From: Arachis hypogaea | Taxonomy: Eukaryota > Streptophyta > Magnoliopsida > Fabales > Fabaceae | DNA: 64,000 bases | Reading direction: 5' to 3' | Assembly (NCBI RefSeq): GCF_003086295.3 | Contig: NC_092048.1 | Coordinates: forward strand, 69,668,841-69,732,840 | In this document: positions 33,180-43,716 of the stretch, piece after piece | Layout of the letters: every line of letters begins with the position of its first letter | Position numbering within the stretch: the first letter of the stretch is position 1 | The notes under the pieces: generated by a model | Databases searched by the model: none | The model's input: the letters and a program-made list of their open reading frames with translations, nothing else | Told to the model about the DNA's origin: nothing | Translations under genes and position numbers: made by a program

Positions 33180-34713
33180 TGATGAGCGGATATTTTATAC
33201 GCTTTTTGGGGTTAATTTCATATAGTTTTTAGTGTGTTTTAGTTAGTTTTTAGTTTATTTTCAGTAGTTTTTAGGCAAAATTCATATTTCTGGACTTTAC
33301 TATGAGTTTGTGTGTTTTTCTATGATTTCAGGTATTTTCTGGCTGAAATTGAGGGAGCTGAGCAAAAATCTGATTCAGGCTGAAAAAGAACTGCTGATGC
33401 TGTTGGATTCTGACCTCCCTGCACTCAAAGTGGATTTTCTGGAGCTACAGAACTTCAAATAGCGCGCTTCCAATTGCATTGGAAAGTAGACATCCAGGGC
33501 TTTCCAGAAATATATAATAGTCCATACTTTGCTCAAGGATAAACGACGTAAACGGGCGTTCAACGCCAGTTCCATGCTGCTGTCTGGCGTCCAGCGCCAG
33601 AAACAAGTTACAAGTTGGAGTTCAACGCCAGAAAAGGATCCAAAGCTGGCGTTGAATGCCCAAAACAGCTTTATGCACGTGATTAGCTTAAGTCTCAGCC
33701 CCAGCACACACCAAGTGGGCCTCAGAAGTGAATTTCTGCACCATCCATCTCAGTTTACTCATTTTCTGTAAACCTAGTTTACTAGTCTAGTATTTAAAGA
33801 ACTTTTAGAGACTTGTTTGGATCTCATAACATTTTAGATCTGAACTTTGTACCTTTTGACGGCATGAGTCTCTAAACTCCATTGTTGGGGTGAGGAGCTC
33901 TGCTGTGTCTCGATGAATTAATGCAAGTATTTCTGTTTTCCATTCAAACATGCGTGTTCCTATCTAAGATATCCATTCGAACTTCAATATGAATGTGATG
34001 AACGTGACAATCATCATCATTCCTCCACGAACGCGTGCCTAACAACCACTTACGTTCCACCATAGAATGAATGAATATCTCTTAGATCTCTTAATCGGAA
34101 TCTTCGTGGTATAAGCTAGATTGATGGCAGCATTCAAGAGAATCCGGAAAGTCTAAACCTTGTCTGTGGTATTCCGAGTAGGATTCAAGGATTGAATGAC
34201 TGTGACGAGCTTCAAACTCGTGAGTGCTGGGCATAGTGACAGACGCAAAAGGATAGTAAATCCTATTCCGGTACGACTGAGAACCTACAGATGATTAGCC
34301 GTGCGGTGATAGCGCACCTGGACCCTTTTCACTGGAAGGATGGATGGTAGCCATTGACAATGGTGATCCCCCAACACACAGCTTGCCATAGGAGGACGTG
34401 CATGTGTGAATCAGAAAACAGAGGAAAGCAGAATTTCAGAAGACAAAGCATCTCCAAAACTCCAACATACTCTCCATCAGTGCATACAAGTATAATTTGT
34501 GTTCTGCCCTTTTATTCCTTGCAATCAAATTTGATAAGTGAATTATTTTATTGTTTTCCTGACTAAGAGTTAAAAGATAACCATAGATTGCTTCAAGCCA
34601 ACAATCTCCGTGGGATCGACCCTTACTCACGTAAGGTATTACATGGACGACCCAGTGCACTTGCTGGTTAGTGGTACGAGTTGTAAAAAGTGTGATTTAC
34701 AATTCGTTCACCA
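33180..34713 (+). repeat. 5' LTR of element 2
   Basis: Starts TGATGAGCGG, ends CGTTCACCA, 1534 bp. TATTTAAA at 33791-33798 is the likely TATA box. A palindrome group is at 33556-33665 in U3. Confidence 0.95.
33556..33665. repeat. Palindrome group in the 5' LTR of element 2
   Basis: Units GGGCGTTCAACGCCAG, CTGGCGTCCAGCGCCAG, GGAGTTCAACGCCAG and CTGGCGTTGAATGCCC, spaced about 30 bases, matching those in the other LTRs. Confidence 0.85.
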
Positions 34714-34719
34714 AGTTTT

Positions 34720-34738
34720 TGGCGCCGTTGCCGGGGAT
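34720..34738 (+). promoter_or_regulatory. Primer-binding site of element 2, tRNA-Asp type
   Basis: TGGCGCCGTTGCCGGGGAT begins seven bases after the LTR. It is identical to the site of element 1. Confidence 0.9.
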
Positions 34739-35385
34739 TGTTTGAGTTTGAACAACTGACGGTAAATCTTGTTGCTTAGATTAGGAAATTTTTGTCTTTT
34801 GGGTCAGAGTCTTTTATTTTAATTTTAAAAATTTTTTAAAAATAAATTTTCTATTAAATCTCGTGCCAAACTTTAAGTTTGGTGTTTTCTGGTTGGTTTT
34901 CCTTTGTTTTTCAAAAATTTTATTTTGGTTTTCTAAAAATTTTAAGTTTGGTGTTCTTTCTTCAAAGTGTTCTTGAGTTTTCCTTGCGTCTTGATCTTAA
35001 ATTTTTTAAGTTTGGTGTTCCTTGGTGTTTTCCCTCCATAATTTTCGAAAACAAGGAGCATTAGATCTAAAAATTTTAAATCTTGGGCTATCTTATTGTT
35101 TCTCTCTTTCCTCCTTAAATTCAAAAATATCTTTTCTCTCTATTTTTAAAACAAATTTTCGAAAATTATTTTTAAAATTCATATTTTTTTTCAAAATTTA
35201 AAATCTTTTTCAATTCATACCTTTTTCAAAACTTCCTGACCACTTTCTCTCTCCTCATTTTTTTGAAAATCTTCACCTATTTTTATTTATTTTATTTTAA
35301 TTTATTTTATCTTCGAAATAATTAAATAAATAAATAAATAAATAAAAATAAATTTTTTATTTTACATCATCTCCCTTTCTCCATC
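34739..35385 (+). other. Leader of element 2
   Basis: T-rich noncoding leader of about 650 bases. It contains three copies of TAAGTTTGGTGT (34874-34885, 34943-34954, 35007-35018) and ATCTTTTTCAA-like runs. Confidence 0.75.
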
Positions 35386-36351
35386 ATGGATCTAAGTGGA
35401 AATGAACAGTCCAGGAGGACTCTGGGGTCATATGCTAACCCCTCTACTGCTTCATATGGGAGTAGTATCTGCATACCCTCCATTGGAGTCAGTAGCTTTG
35501 AGTTGAATCCTCAGCTCATTATCATGGTGCAGCAAAGCTGCCAATATTCTGGTCTTCCACAGGAAGAACCTACAGAGTTTCTGGCACAGTTTTTACAAAT
35601 TGCTGACACAGTACATGATAAGGAAGTAGATCAGGATGTCTACAGATTATTACTGTTTCCATTTGCTATAAAAGACCAAGCCAAGAGGTGGTTAAATAAC
35701 CAACCTAAGGCTAGCATAAAGACATGGAAACAGCTGATTGAAAAATTCCTGAATCAATACTTTCCTCCAAAACGGATGACACAGCTAAGGCTGGACATCC
35801 AAGGCTTTAAACAAGGGGATAATGAATCCCTTTATGATACCTGGGAGAGATACAGAGAGATGCTACGAAAATGCCCCTCTGAAATATTTTCAGAGTGGGT
35901 TCAGTTAGACATCTTCTATTATGGGCTTACAGAAAGAGCTCAGATCTCTTTAGATTGCTCAGCTGGTGGATCTATCCACATGAGAAAGACAATTGAAGAA
36001 GCTCAAGAGCTCATTGATACAGTTGCTAGAAATCAGCATCTGTACCTAAGCAGTGACTCTTCCATGAAAGAAGAGGCTAAAACAGTAACTGCTGAACTCA
36101 GTCCTGCAGAGCAAGCTGCTGAATTCAATCAGCAATTGGATTTTCTAACAAAGCAGTTGGCTGAATTCAAGGATAAACTACAAGAGACAAGGATGGCTAA
36201 TATAAACATGGAAGTACAATTAAAGCAAACAAAGCAGCAGCTGTCAAAACAAATAACAGAAGAATGCCAAGCAGTTCAATTAAGAAGTGGGAAAGCACTA
36301 AATACCCCACTTCAAAGCAGCAGGAAACCAAGAAATGAGCAAACCACCTAA
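35386..36351 (+). CDS. gag: gag of element 2 (Athila-type)
   Basis: An intact 321-codon frame from ATG 35386. Capsid-type motifs: SICIPSIGVSSFELNPQLI, FPFAIKDQAKRWL, YFPPKRMTQLRLDIQGFKQG, ESLYDTWERYREML and IFYYGLTERAQISLD. A coiled coil occupies about residues 240-300 (LTKQLAEFKDKLQETR). The zinc knuckle and WRNHPN segment seen or expected in relatives are absent, so the C-terminal half looks deleted. It ends ACC-TAA; downstream the same frame stays open into pol. Confidence 0.85.
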   Translation: MDLSGNEQSRRTLGSYANPSTASYGSSICIPSIGVSSFELNPQLIIMVQQSCQYSGLPQEEPTEFLAQFLQIADTVHDKEVDQDVYRLLLFPFAIKDQAKRWLNNQPKASIKTWKQLIEKFLNQYFPPKRMTQLRLDIQGFKQGDNESLYDTWERYREMLRKCPSEIFSEWVQLDIFYYGLTERAQISLDCSAGGSIHMRKTIEEAQELIDTVARNQHLYLSSDSSMKEEAKTVTAELSPAEQAAEFNQQLDFLTKQLAEFKDKLQETRMANINMEVQLKQTKQQLSKQITEECQAVQLRSGKALNTPLQSSRKPRNEQTT

Positions 36352-39300
36352 AATCCATCTGAGAACAGTAAGAGCCCAGGGAAAAATAATTCTGGCATTA
36401 AAACGCCAGAAGTTGGGTGGAAGGCTGGCGCTGAACGCCTAGACCATGCTCAGGACTGGCGTTCAATGCCAGAAACAAGCAAAGATCTGGCGTTGAACGC
36501 CCAAAAGAAGCACAGTTCTGGCGTTCAAACGCCAGGAACAGATGAGGAGCTGGCGTCTAACGTCACTCCAGCTTCTAACTCTGGCACTCAATTGCCAGTG
36601 AAGGATCAGACACACACAAGTGCTGATAACAACCCATCTAAAAAGGCTTCTTCAACCACTTCTGTAGGAAATAAACTTACAGCAACTAAGGTTGAGGAAT
36701 ATAAAGCCAAGATACCTTATCCTCAAAAACTCCGCCAAGAGGAGCAGGATAAGCAATTTGCTCGCTTTGCAGATTATCTCAGGACTCTTGAAATAAAGAT
36801 TTCATTTGTAGAGGCACTTGAGCAAATACCTTCTTATGCCAAGTTCATGAAAGAGATCTTGAGTCATAAGAAGGATTGGAGAGAAACTGAAAGAGTTATC
36901 CTCACTGAAGAATGCAGTGCAATTATTCTGAAAAGCTTTCCTGAAAAGCTTAAAGACCCTGAGAGTTTTCTGATACCATGCATATTAGAAGGTAATTGCA
37001 CCAAGACAGCTTTATGTGATCTTGGGGCAAGCATCAACCTAATACCTGCATCCACTATCAGAAAGCTTGGTTTAACTGAAGAAGTTAAACCGACCCGGAT
37101 ATGTCTCCAACTTGCTGATGGCTCCATTAAATACCCATCAGGCGTGATTGAAGACATGATTGTCAGAGTTGGGCCATTGGCCTTTCCCACTGACTTTGTA
37201 GTGCTGGAAATGGAGGAGCACAAGAGTGCCACTCTCATTCTAGGAAGACCCTTCCTAGCAACTGGACGAACTCTCATTGATGTCCAACAGAGGGAAATAA
37301 CCCTGAGAGTCAATGATGATGAGTTTAAGTTGAATGCTGTCAAAACCATGCAGCATCCAGACACATCAAAAGACTGCATGAAAGTTGATCTTATTGACTC
37401 TTTGGTAGAAGAGATCAACATGGCTGTGAGTCTCGAATCAGAGTTGGAAGACATCTTTAAAGATGTTCAGCCTGATTTGGAGGATTCAGAGGAAATGAAA
37501 GAGCCTCTGAAATTTCCTCTGGAAGAGGAAAAACCTCCTAAACCCGAGCTCAAACCATTACCACCATCCCTGAAATATGCATTTCTGGGAGAAGGTGACA
37601 CTTTTCCAGTGATCATAAGCTCTGCTTTAAATCTACAGGAAGAGGAAGCACCTATTCAAGTGCTAAGGACACACAAGACAGCTCTTGGGTGGTCCATTGG
37701 TGACCTTAAGGGCATAAGCCCAGCTAGATGCATGCACAAAATCTTATTAGAGGATAATGCTAAACCAGTGGTTCAACCACAGAGGCGGCTAAATCCAGCC
37801 ATGAAGGAAGTGGTGCAGAAAGAGGTCACCAAATTACTAGAGGCTGGGATCATTTATCCTATTTCTGATCGCCCTTGGGTGAGCCCTGTTCAAGTTGTCC
37901 CCAAAAAGGGGGGCATGACAGTGGTTCATAATAAAAAGAATGAACTGGTTCCTACAAGAACAGTTACAGGGTGGCGCATGTGTATTGACTACAGAAGGCT
38001 CAATACAGCCACCAGAAAGGATCATTTTTCTTTACCGTTCATAGACCAGATGCTAGAAAGACTGGCAGGTCATGATTATTACTGCTTTTTGGATGGCTAC
38101 TCAGGCTATAACCAGATTGCAGTAAATCCCCAGGATCAAGAGAAAACAGCATTCACATATCCATCTGGAGTGTTTGCTTATAGAAGGATGCCATTTGGGC
38201 TGTGTAATGCACCTGCAACCTTCCAGAGATGCATGCTCTCTATTTTCTCTGATATGGTGGAAAAATTTCTGGAAGTCTTCATGGATGACTTCTTAGTATA
38301 TGGAGACTCATTCAGCTCCTGTCTTGATCACCTGAAACTAGTTCTGAAAAGATGCCAAGAGACCAACCTGGTTTTAAACTGGGAAAAATGTCACTTTATG
38401 GTGACTGAAGGGATTGTCCTTGGGCATAAAATTTCAAACAAGGGAATAGAGGTGGATCAAGCAAAAATAGAGGTGATTGAAAAAATTACCACCACCTGCC
38501 AATGTTAAGGCAATCAGAAGCTTTCTAGGGCATGCAGGATTCTATAGGAGGTTTATAAAGGATTTTTCAAAAATCGCAAAACCTCTAAGCAATCTGCTAG
38601 CTGCTGACACGCCATTTGTGTTTGACACAGAGTGTGTGCAGGCGTTTGAAACGCTGAAAGCCAAGCTGGTTACAGCACCAGTTATTTCTGCACCAGACTG
38701 GACGTTACCATTTGAGCTAATGTGTGATGCCAGTGATCACGCCATTGGTGCAGTACTGGGACAGAGGCATGACAAGCTTCTGCATGTCATTTATTATGCT
38801 AGCCGCGTTTTAAATGATGCCCAGAAAAATTACACAACCACAGAAAAAGAATTGCTTGCAGTGGTTTATGCCATTGACAAGTTTAGATCATACTTAGTAG
38901 GATCAAAGGTGATTGTGTATATTGACCATGCTGCTCTTAAATATCTACTCACAAATCAGGATTCAAAACCCAGGCTCATAAGATGGGTGTTGCTTCTGCA
39001 AGAGTTTGATATAGAAATAAGAGACAGAAAAGGGACAAAAAACCAAGTGGCTGATCATCTGTCCCGGATAGAGCCAGTAGAAGGGACGTCCCTCCCCTCT
39101 CTTGAGATCTCTGAGACCTTTCTGGATGAGCATTTATTTGCCATTCAGGAAGCACCATGGTTTGCAGACATTGCAAACTATAAAGCTGCAAGGTTCATAC
39201 CTAAAAAGTACAACAGGCAACAAAAGAAAAAACTAATTACTGATGCAAAGTACTACTTGTGGGATGAACCCTATCTCTTTAAGAGATGTGCAGACGGAAT

Positions 39301-40433
39301 AATCCGGAGATGTGTGCCTAGAGAAGAAGCAAGAGGATCCTATGGCATTACCATGGATCACAATATGGAGGCCATTTCGGAGGTGAGCGAACAGCCACCA
39401 AGGTCCTCCAATGTGGTTTCTATTGGCCCACACTCTATAGAGATTCCCGAGAGTTTGTACGTAACTGTGACAGTTGCCAAAGAGCTGGTAATCTGCCCCA
39501 TGGTTACGCCATGCCTCAACAAGGAATCTTGGAGATTGAGTTGTTCGACGTATGGGGAATTGACTTCATGGGACCTTTCCCACCATCATACTCAAACACT
39601 TACATTCTGGTGGTAGTTGACTACGTATCAAAATGGTTAGAGGCCGTTGCGACACCCACCAATGATACTAAAACAGTGTTGAAGTTCCTTCAGAAATATA
39701 TCTTCAGCAGGTTTGGGGTCCCTAGAGTACTAATCAGTGATGGGGGCACTCACTTCTACAACAAACAGCTTTACTCTGCCATGGTCCGGTATGGGATTCG
39801 CCACAAGGTGGCGACTCCATATCATCCACAGACTAATGGGCAAGCTGAAGTCTCTAACAGAGAGCTAAAAGAATCCTAGAACGGATTGTAAGTACCCGTA
39901 GAAAGGATTGGGCAAGAAGCTTGGATGATGCTCTGTGGGCATACAGAACAGCATTCAAGACTCCTATAGGGACCTCTCCATACCAACTTGTGTATGGTAA
40001 GGCATGTCACCTGCCCGTGGAACTGGAACATAAAGCCTACTGGGCAACCAGATTCCTAAACTTTGATGCCAAATTAGCTGGAGAAAAAAGATTGCTCCAG
40101 CTAAATGAGCTAGAGGAATTCAGATTCACTGCTTTCGAAAATGCCAAGCTTTATAAAGAAAAATAAAAAAAGTGGCATGACAGAAAGCTGTCATCTAGAA
40201 TCTTTAAACCAGGACAAAAGGTCCTGTTGTTTAACTCTAGGCTCAGGCTATTCCCCGGAAAACTGAAGTCCCAGTGGAGGGGACCATATGTGATTACAAG
40301 TGTATCACCATATGGTTATGTGGAGCTTCAAGATATTGATTCTGATAAAAAGTTCATTGTTAATGGACAGAGAATCAAGCACTATCTTGAAGGCAATGTT
40401 GAGCAAGAGTGCTCAAGGCTGAAGCTAGATTAA
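36352..40433 (+). pseudogene. pol: pol of element 2: protease, RT, RNase H, integrase; multiple lesions
   Basis: In frame with gag after the single TAA. Order: a palindrome-rich linker; protease (ALCDLGASINLIP near 37010, ILGRPFLATGRT); reverse transcriptase (CIDYRRLN near 37980, FLDGYSGYNQIAV, catalytic FMDDF at 38278-38292); RNase H ([14 protein letters not shown] near 38720, [10 protein letters not shown]); integrase core (WGIDFMGPF near 39555, LISDGGTHF near 39730, [12 protein letters not shown] with the catalytic Glu) and C-terminal domain ending LKLD. An extra base in an A run near 38480 shifts the frame after RT. Further shifts lie near 39340 (before the integrase zinc finger) and 39870, and a TAA follows KEK near 40164. 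Enzyme function is lost in cis. Confidence 0.92.
36395..36600. repeat. CTGGCGTTCAACGCCAG units in the gag-pol linker, translated
   Basis: Units CTGGCATTAAAACGCCAG, CTGGCGCTGAACGCC, CTGGCGTTCAATGCCAG, CTGGCGTTGAACGCC, CTGGCGTTCAAACGCCAG and CTGGCGTCTAACGTC lie in the open frame between gag and protease, about 30 bases apart. The same motif occurs in U3 and in the 3' spacer. Confidence 0.85.
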
Positions 40434-40460
40434 AAGCTCAGCAAGGTCCAGCTAAAGACA

Positions 40461-40492
40461 ATAAAGAAGCGCTTGCTGGGAGGCAACCCAGC
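40461..40492 (+). promoter_or_regulatory. Conserved hairpin after pol of element 2
   Basis: ATAAAGAAGCGCTT is followed by GCTGGG-AGGCAA-CCCAGC (40475-40492), a six-pair stem with a six-base loop, 28 bases after the pol stop. It corresponds to 8097-8114 in element 1. Confidence 0.65.
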
Positions 40493-40634
40493 CATGGGGC
40501 ATCACTTCCTCTAAGCATTTTGCCCTATTCTTGATTTTATTTGTTTATATAAAGTTCACTGATACTAAGGTAAAGAGTCAATTGTATAAGTTCACAGGGT
40601 TACAGAAGGATTCTGCACACAAAACAGAGAAAAA

Positions 40635-40920
40635 GAGCTCACTGGCAAGAAAACGCCAGTAAGGATAGCCATATGGGCGTTAAACGCCAGAAAGAAGCAT
40701 CTTCTGGGCGTTGAACGCCAGAAGGAAGCTCCTTCTGGGCCTTTAACGCCAGATTTACAGCATCCTGGGTGTTCAGAAAAACGCCCAGTGACAAAGGAGT
40801 TCCTGGCGTTCAACGCCAGAAAGAAGCAACTGCTGGGCGTTGAACGCCCAGGAGAGGCAGCATTTGGGCGTTGAATGCCCAAAACATGCAGCGTTTGGGC
40901 ATTCAAACGCCAGGATGGTG
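40635..40920. repeat. Palindrome array downstream of pol, element 2
   Basis: About eight units of the GGCGTT-x-AACGCC type with A/G-rich spacers of about 20 bases (GAAAGAAGCA-like). Some have lengthened arms (TGGGCGTTGAACGCCCA). It is the positional equivalent of 8258-8535 in element 1. Confidence 0.88.
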
Positions 40921-41496
40921 GGGAGGAGGTGAATTCGTTTTTACTTCATATTTTTCATTCTAAATTTAATTTTCATGTTTCAATTCATGATTTCTTGCAT
41001 AAACATGTTAAGAACCCTGATTTCTAAAATCCCTAATTTCTAAAAACCCTATTTTAAAAATATCAAATGTATCTTAATCCATAAGCACAAATCCTTTTTT
41101 CAATCCAATTCAACTCTTTTTCAAAATTTTCAAAACAAATCTATCTCTTTTTATTCAAAAATCTTTTCAACTAATCAATATCTTTCTCAAATCTCCATAC
41201 TATCTTTTTCAAAAATCCAAATCTATCTTTTTCAAATATCTTTCATATCTCTTCAATTTTAAATTATATCTTTTCTTATCATACTTAAAATTTTCTTAAA
41301 AATCATATCTTCTATCTTATCTTCCTCCCTATTTTCGAAAACCCACCCCCTCTCCCTTTAAATATGGGTTCGGCCTCCCTCCCCTCCCATCTACCATTGC
41401 ACCTAGCTCTCCTTCTCTCCCTCTCCTTTCTTTTCTTTTTGCTTGAGGACAAGCAAACCTCTAAGTTTGGTGTGCTTATCCGTGATCACTAAGATC
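40921..41496 (+). promoter_or_regulatory. T-rich region and putative promoter before the third ORF (element 2)
   Basis: Holds ATCTTTTTCAAA repeats (41100-41340), a TTTAAATATGG box near 41357, a C/T-rich leader (41365-41440), then a hairpin and TAAGTTTGGTGT. It resembles the region 8580-9014 of element 1. Promoter activity is inferred only from the layout. Confidence 0.45.
41438..41473 (+). promoter_or_regulatory. Hairpin + TAAGTTTGGTGT module before third ORF (element 2)
   Basis: TTTGCTTG-AGGA-CAAGCAAA (41438-41457) pairs over 8 bp and is followed by TAAGTTTGGTGT (41462-41473), 24 bases before the ATG at 41497. Confidence 0.75.
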
Positions 41497-42630
41497 ATGG
41501 CTCCTAAAGGAAAATAACCCACTCCAAGAGACAAGAAAGAAAGCGTTCCAAAACCACTTTGGAATCAAGGGAAGTTCTTAACTAAAGAACATTCAGACCA
41601 TTATTACAAAATAATGGGTCTAAGATCAGTGATCCCGGAAGTTAGATTCGATCTGAAAGAAGACGAATATCCGGAGATCCAGGAGCAAATTTGAATCAGG
41701 AACTGGGAGATCCTAGCTAATCCTTAAACGAAAGTGGGAAGGAATATGGTCCAGGAGTTCTATGCTAATATGTGGCATACAGACAGGCAAAGACTATCTG
41801 GATCTGCTATCTATGACTATCGGACCTTGGTCAGAGGAAAGATTGTTCATACCCACCCTGACAAGATCAGGGAGATCTTAAAGCTGCCTCAGCTGAAAGA
41901 TGATCCAGACTCCTTCAATAGGAGAATGATGAGAAAAGACAAGGGCCTGGATAAGATTCTAGAGGATATATGTATCCCTGGAGCCAGGTGGACCACCAGC
42001 ACGAAGGGTGTCCCAATTCAACTCAAAAGAGAAGATCTCAAACCAATCGCCAGAGGATGGCTGGACTTCATTGGGCATTCTCTGCTGCACACTAGCAACC
42101 GCTCTGAAGTCACTATTAGAAGAGCAGTGATGATCCATTGCATCATGATGGGAAAAGAAGTGGAAGTTCATCAACTGATTTCAACTGAATTCTACAAAAT
42201 TGCAAACAAAAATTCTAAAGATGCCAGGTTGGCTTATCCAAGCTTGATTTCTATGCTCTGCAAGGACGCTGGAGTAAGGATGGGAATAACTGAGTATATC
42301 TCAGTTGAGCGGCCAATCACCAAAGCATCAATGGAAAAACAACAAGCACAGGATGACCCCATCAAGAAGAGAACACAGAAAATTCTCCCAGAAATCCCTT
42401 AATCTGAATACTGGGAGTATCTTGAAACATCTATTACCAAGATGCAAGAAGCTATGGAACAAATACAGAAAGAACAGAAGGAAAAAAGTAGCATTCTTTG
42501 CTATTTGTTTAAAGAACAGGAGGAGCAAGGGCGTGATTTAAGGGAATTAAAGCGCCAGAAATTATCTCTTGAAGGACCAAGCACCCCGCAGATTAGAGGA
42601 ACATCCACTTCCCAGAACAAAGGTTGTTAA
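41497..42630 (+). pseudogene. Third ORF of element 2, broken (PF20167-like)
   Basis: The ATG at 41497 gives MAPKGK and then TAA; further stops follow near 41692 and 41726. The frame is open from 41734 to 42402, with MVQEFYANMWH, LKPIARGWLDFIGHSLLHTSN and IRRAVMIHCIMMGKEVEVHQ, equivalent to the ORF at 9015. After another stop, a short charged coiled-coil tail (MQEAMEQIQKEQKEK...) runs to 42630. It has the same length and order as the copy in element 1, but is decayed. Confidence 0.8.
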
Positions 42631-43716
42631 ATTCCAATCTTAGCCTTAACTCTGTGATAACTGTTTTTATTAGTTTTACCTTAGGAGTCATATAGTAGTA
42701 ATTAGTATCTATATTTTTGATTTTATCCCCCAATTAAGCTATAATTTAATTTTATCGTCATCATTAAACATGAATAAAATAGAAAAATTTCTTTAGAATA
42801 AGAGGCAATATTTTTTCGAGTTTTTAATAAGGTAAATTCTAATTATTTATATGTGGTGGCAATGCTTTCTGTCTTCTGAATGAATGCTTGAACAGTGCAT
42901 ATGTCTTTTGAATTTGATGTTTAAGACTGTTAAATATGTTGGCTCTTGAAAGAATGATGAACATGAGACATGTTATTGATAATCTGAAAAATCATAAAAA
43001 TGATTCTTGAAGCAAGAAAAAGCAGCAAAGAACAAAGCTTGCAGAAAAAAAAAGAAAAAAAAGAGAGCAAGCAGAAAAAGCCAATAACCCTTAAAACCAA
43101 AAGGCAAGGGTAAATAAAAAGGATCCCAAGGCATTGAGCATCAGTGGATAGGAGGGCCTAAAGGAATAAAATCCTGGCCTAAGCGGCTAAACCAAGTTGT
43201 CCCTAACCATGTGCTTGTGGCATGAAGGTGTCAAGTGAAAACTTGAGACTGAGCGGTTAAAGTCAAAGTCCAAAGCAAAAAGAAGAGTGTGCTTAAGAAC
43301 CCTGGACACCTCTAATTGGGGACTTTAGCAAAGCTGAGTCACAATCTGAAAAGGTTCACCCAATTATGTGTCTGTGGCATTTATGTATCCGGTGGTAATA
43401 CTGGAAAACAAAGTGCTTAGGGCCACGGCCAAGACTCATAAAGTAGCTGTGTTCAAGAATCAACATACTGAACTAGGAGAATAAACATCACTATCTGAAT
43501 TCTGAGTTCCTATAGATGCCAATCACTCTGAGCTTCAATGGATAAAGTGAGGTGCCAAAACTGTTCAGAAGCAAAAAGCTACTAGTCCCGCTCATCTAAT
43601 TAGAATCTGAGCTTCACTCCAAAAACTCTAAGATATTGTTGCTTCTTAAAATTATTTGTATTCTATTTTATTTATCTAGTTGCTTGAGGACAAGCAACAG
43701 TTTAAGTTTGGTGTTG
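42631..43716 (+). other. 3' untranslated region of element 2
   Basis: Noncoding. From about 42848 it matches 10310-11175 of element 1 closely. It includes a purine-rich run near 43044-43075. Confidence 0.75.
43679..43716 (+). promoter_or_regulatory. Hairpin and polypurine-tract position before 3' LTR (element 2)
   Basis: GTTGCTTG-AGGA-CAAGCAAC (43679-43698) pairs over 8 bp. TAAGTTTGGTGT (43703-43714) ends two bases before the LTR. Confidence 0.7.

Noticed and set aside
36864..37454. 196-codon minus-strand ORF opposite pol of element 2
   Set aside because: Shadow of the protease frame on the other strand, with no recognisable domain.
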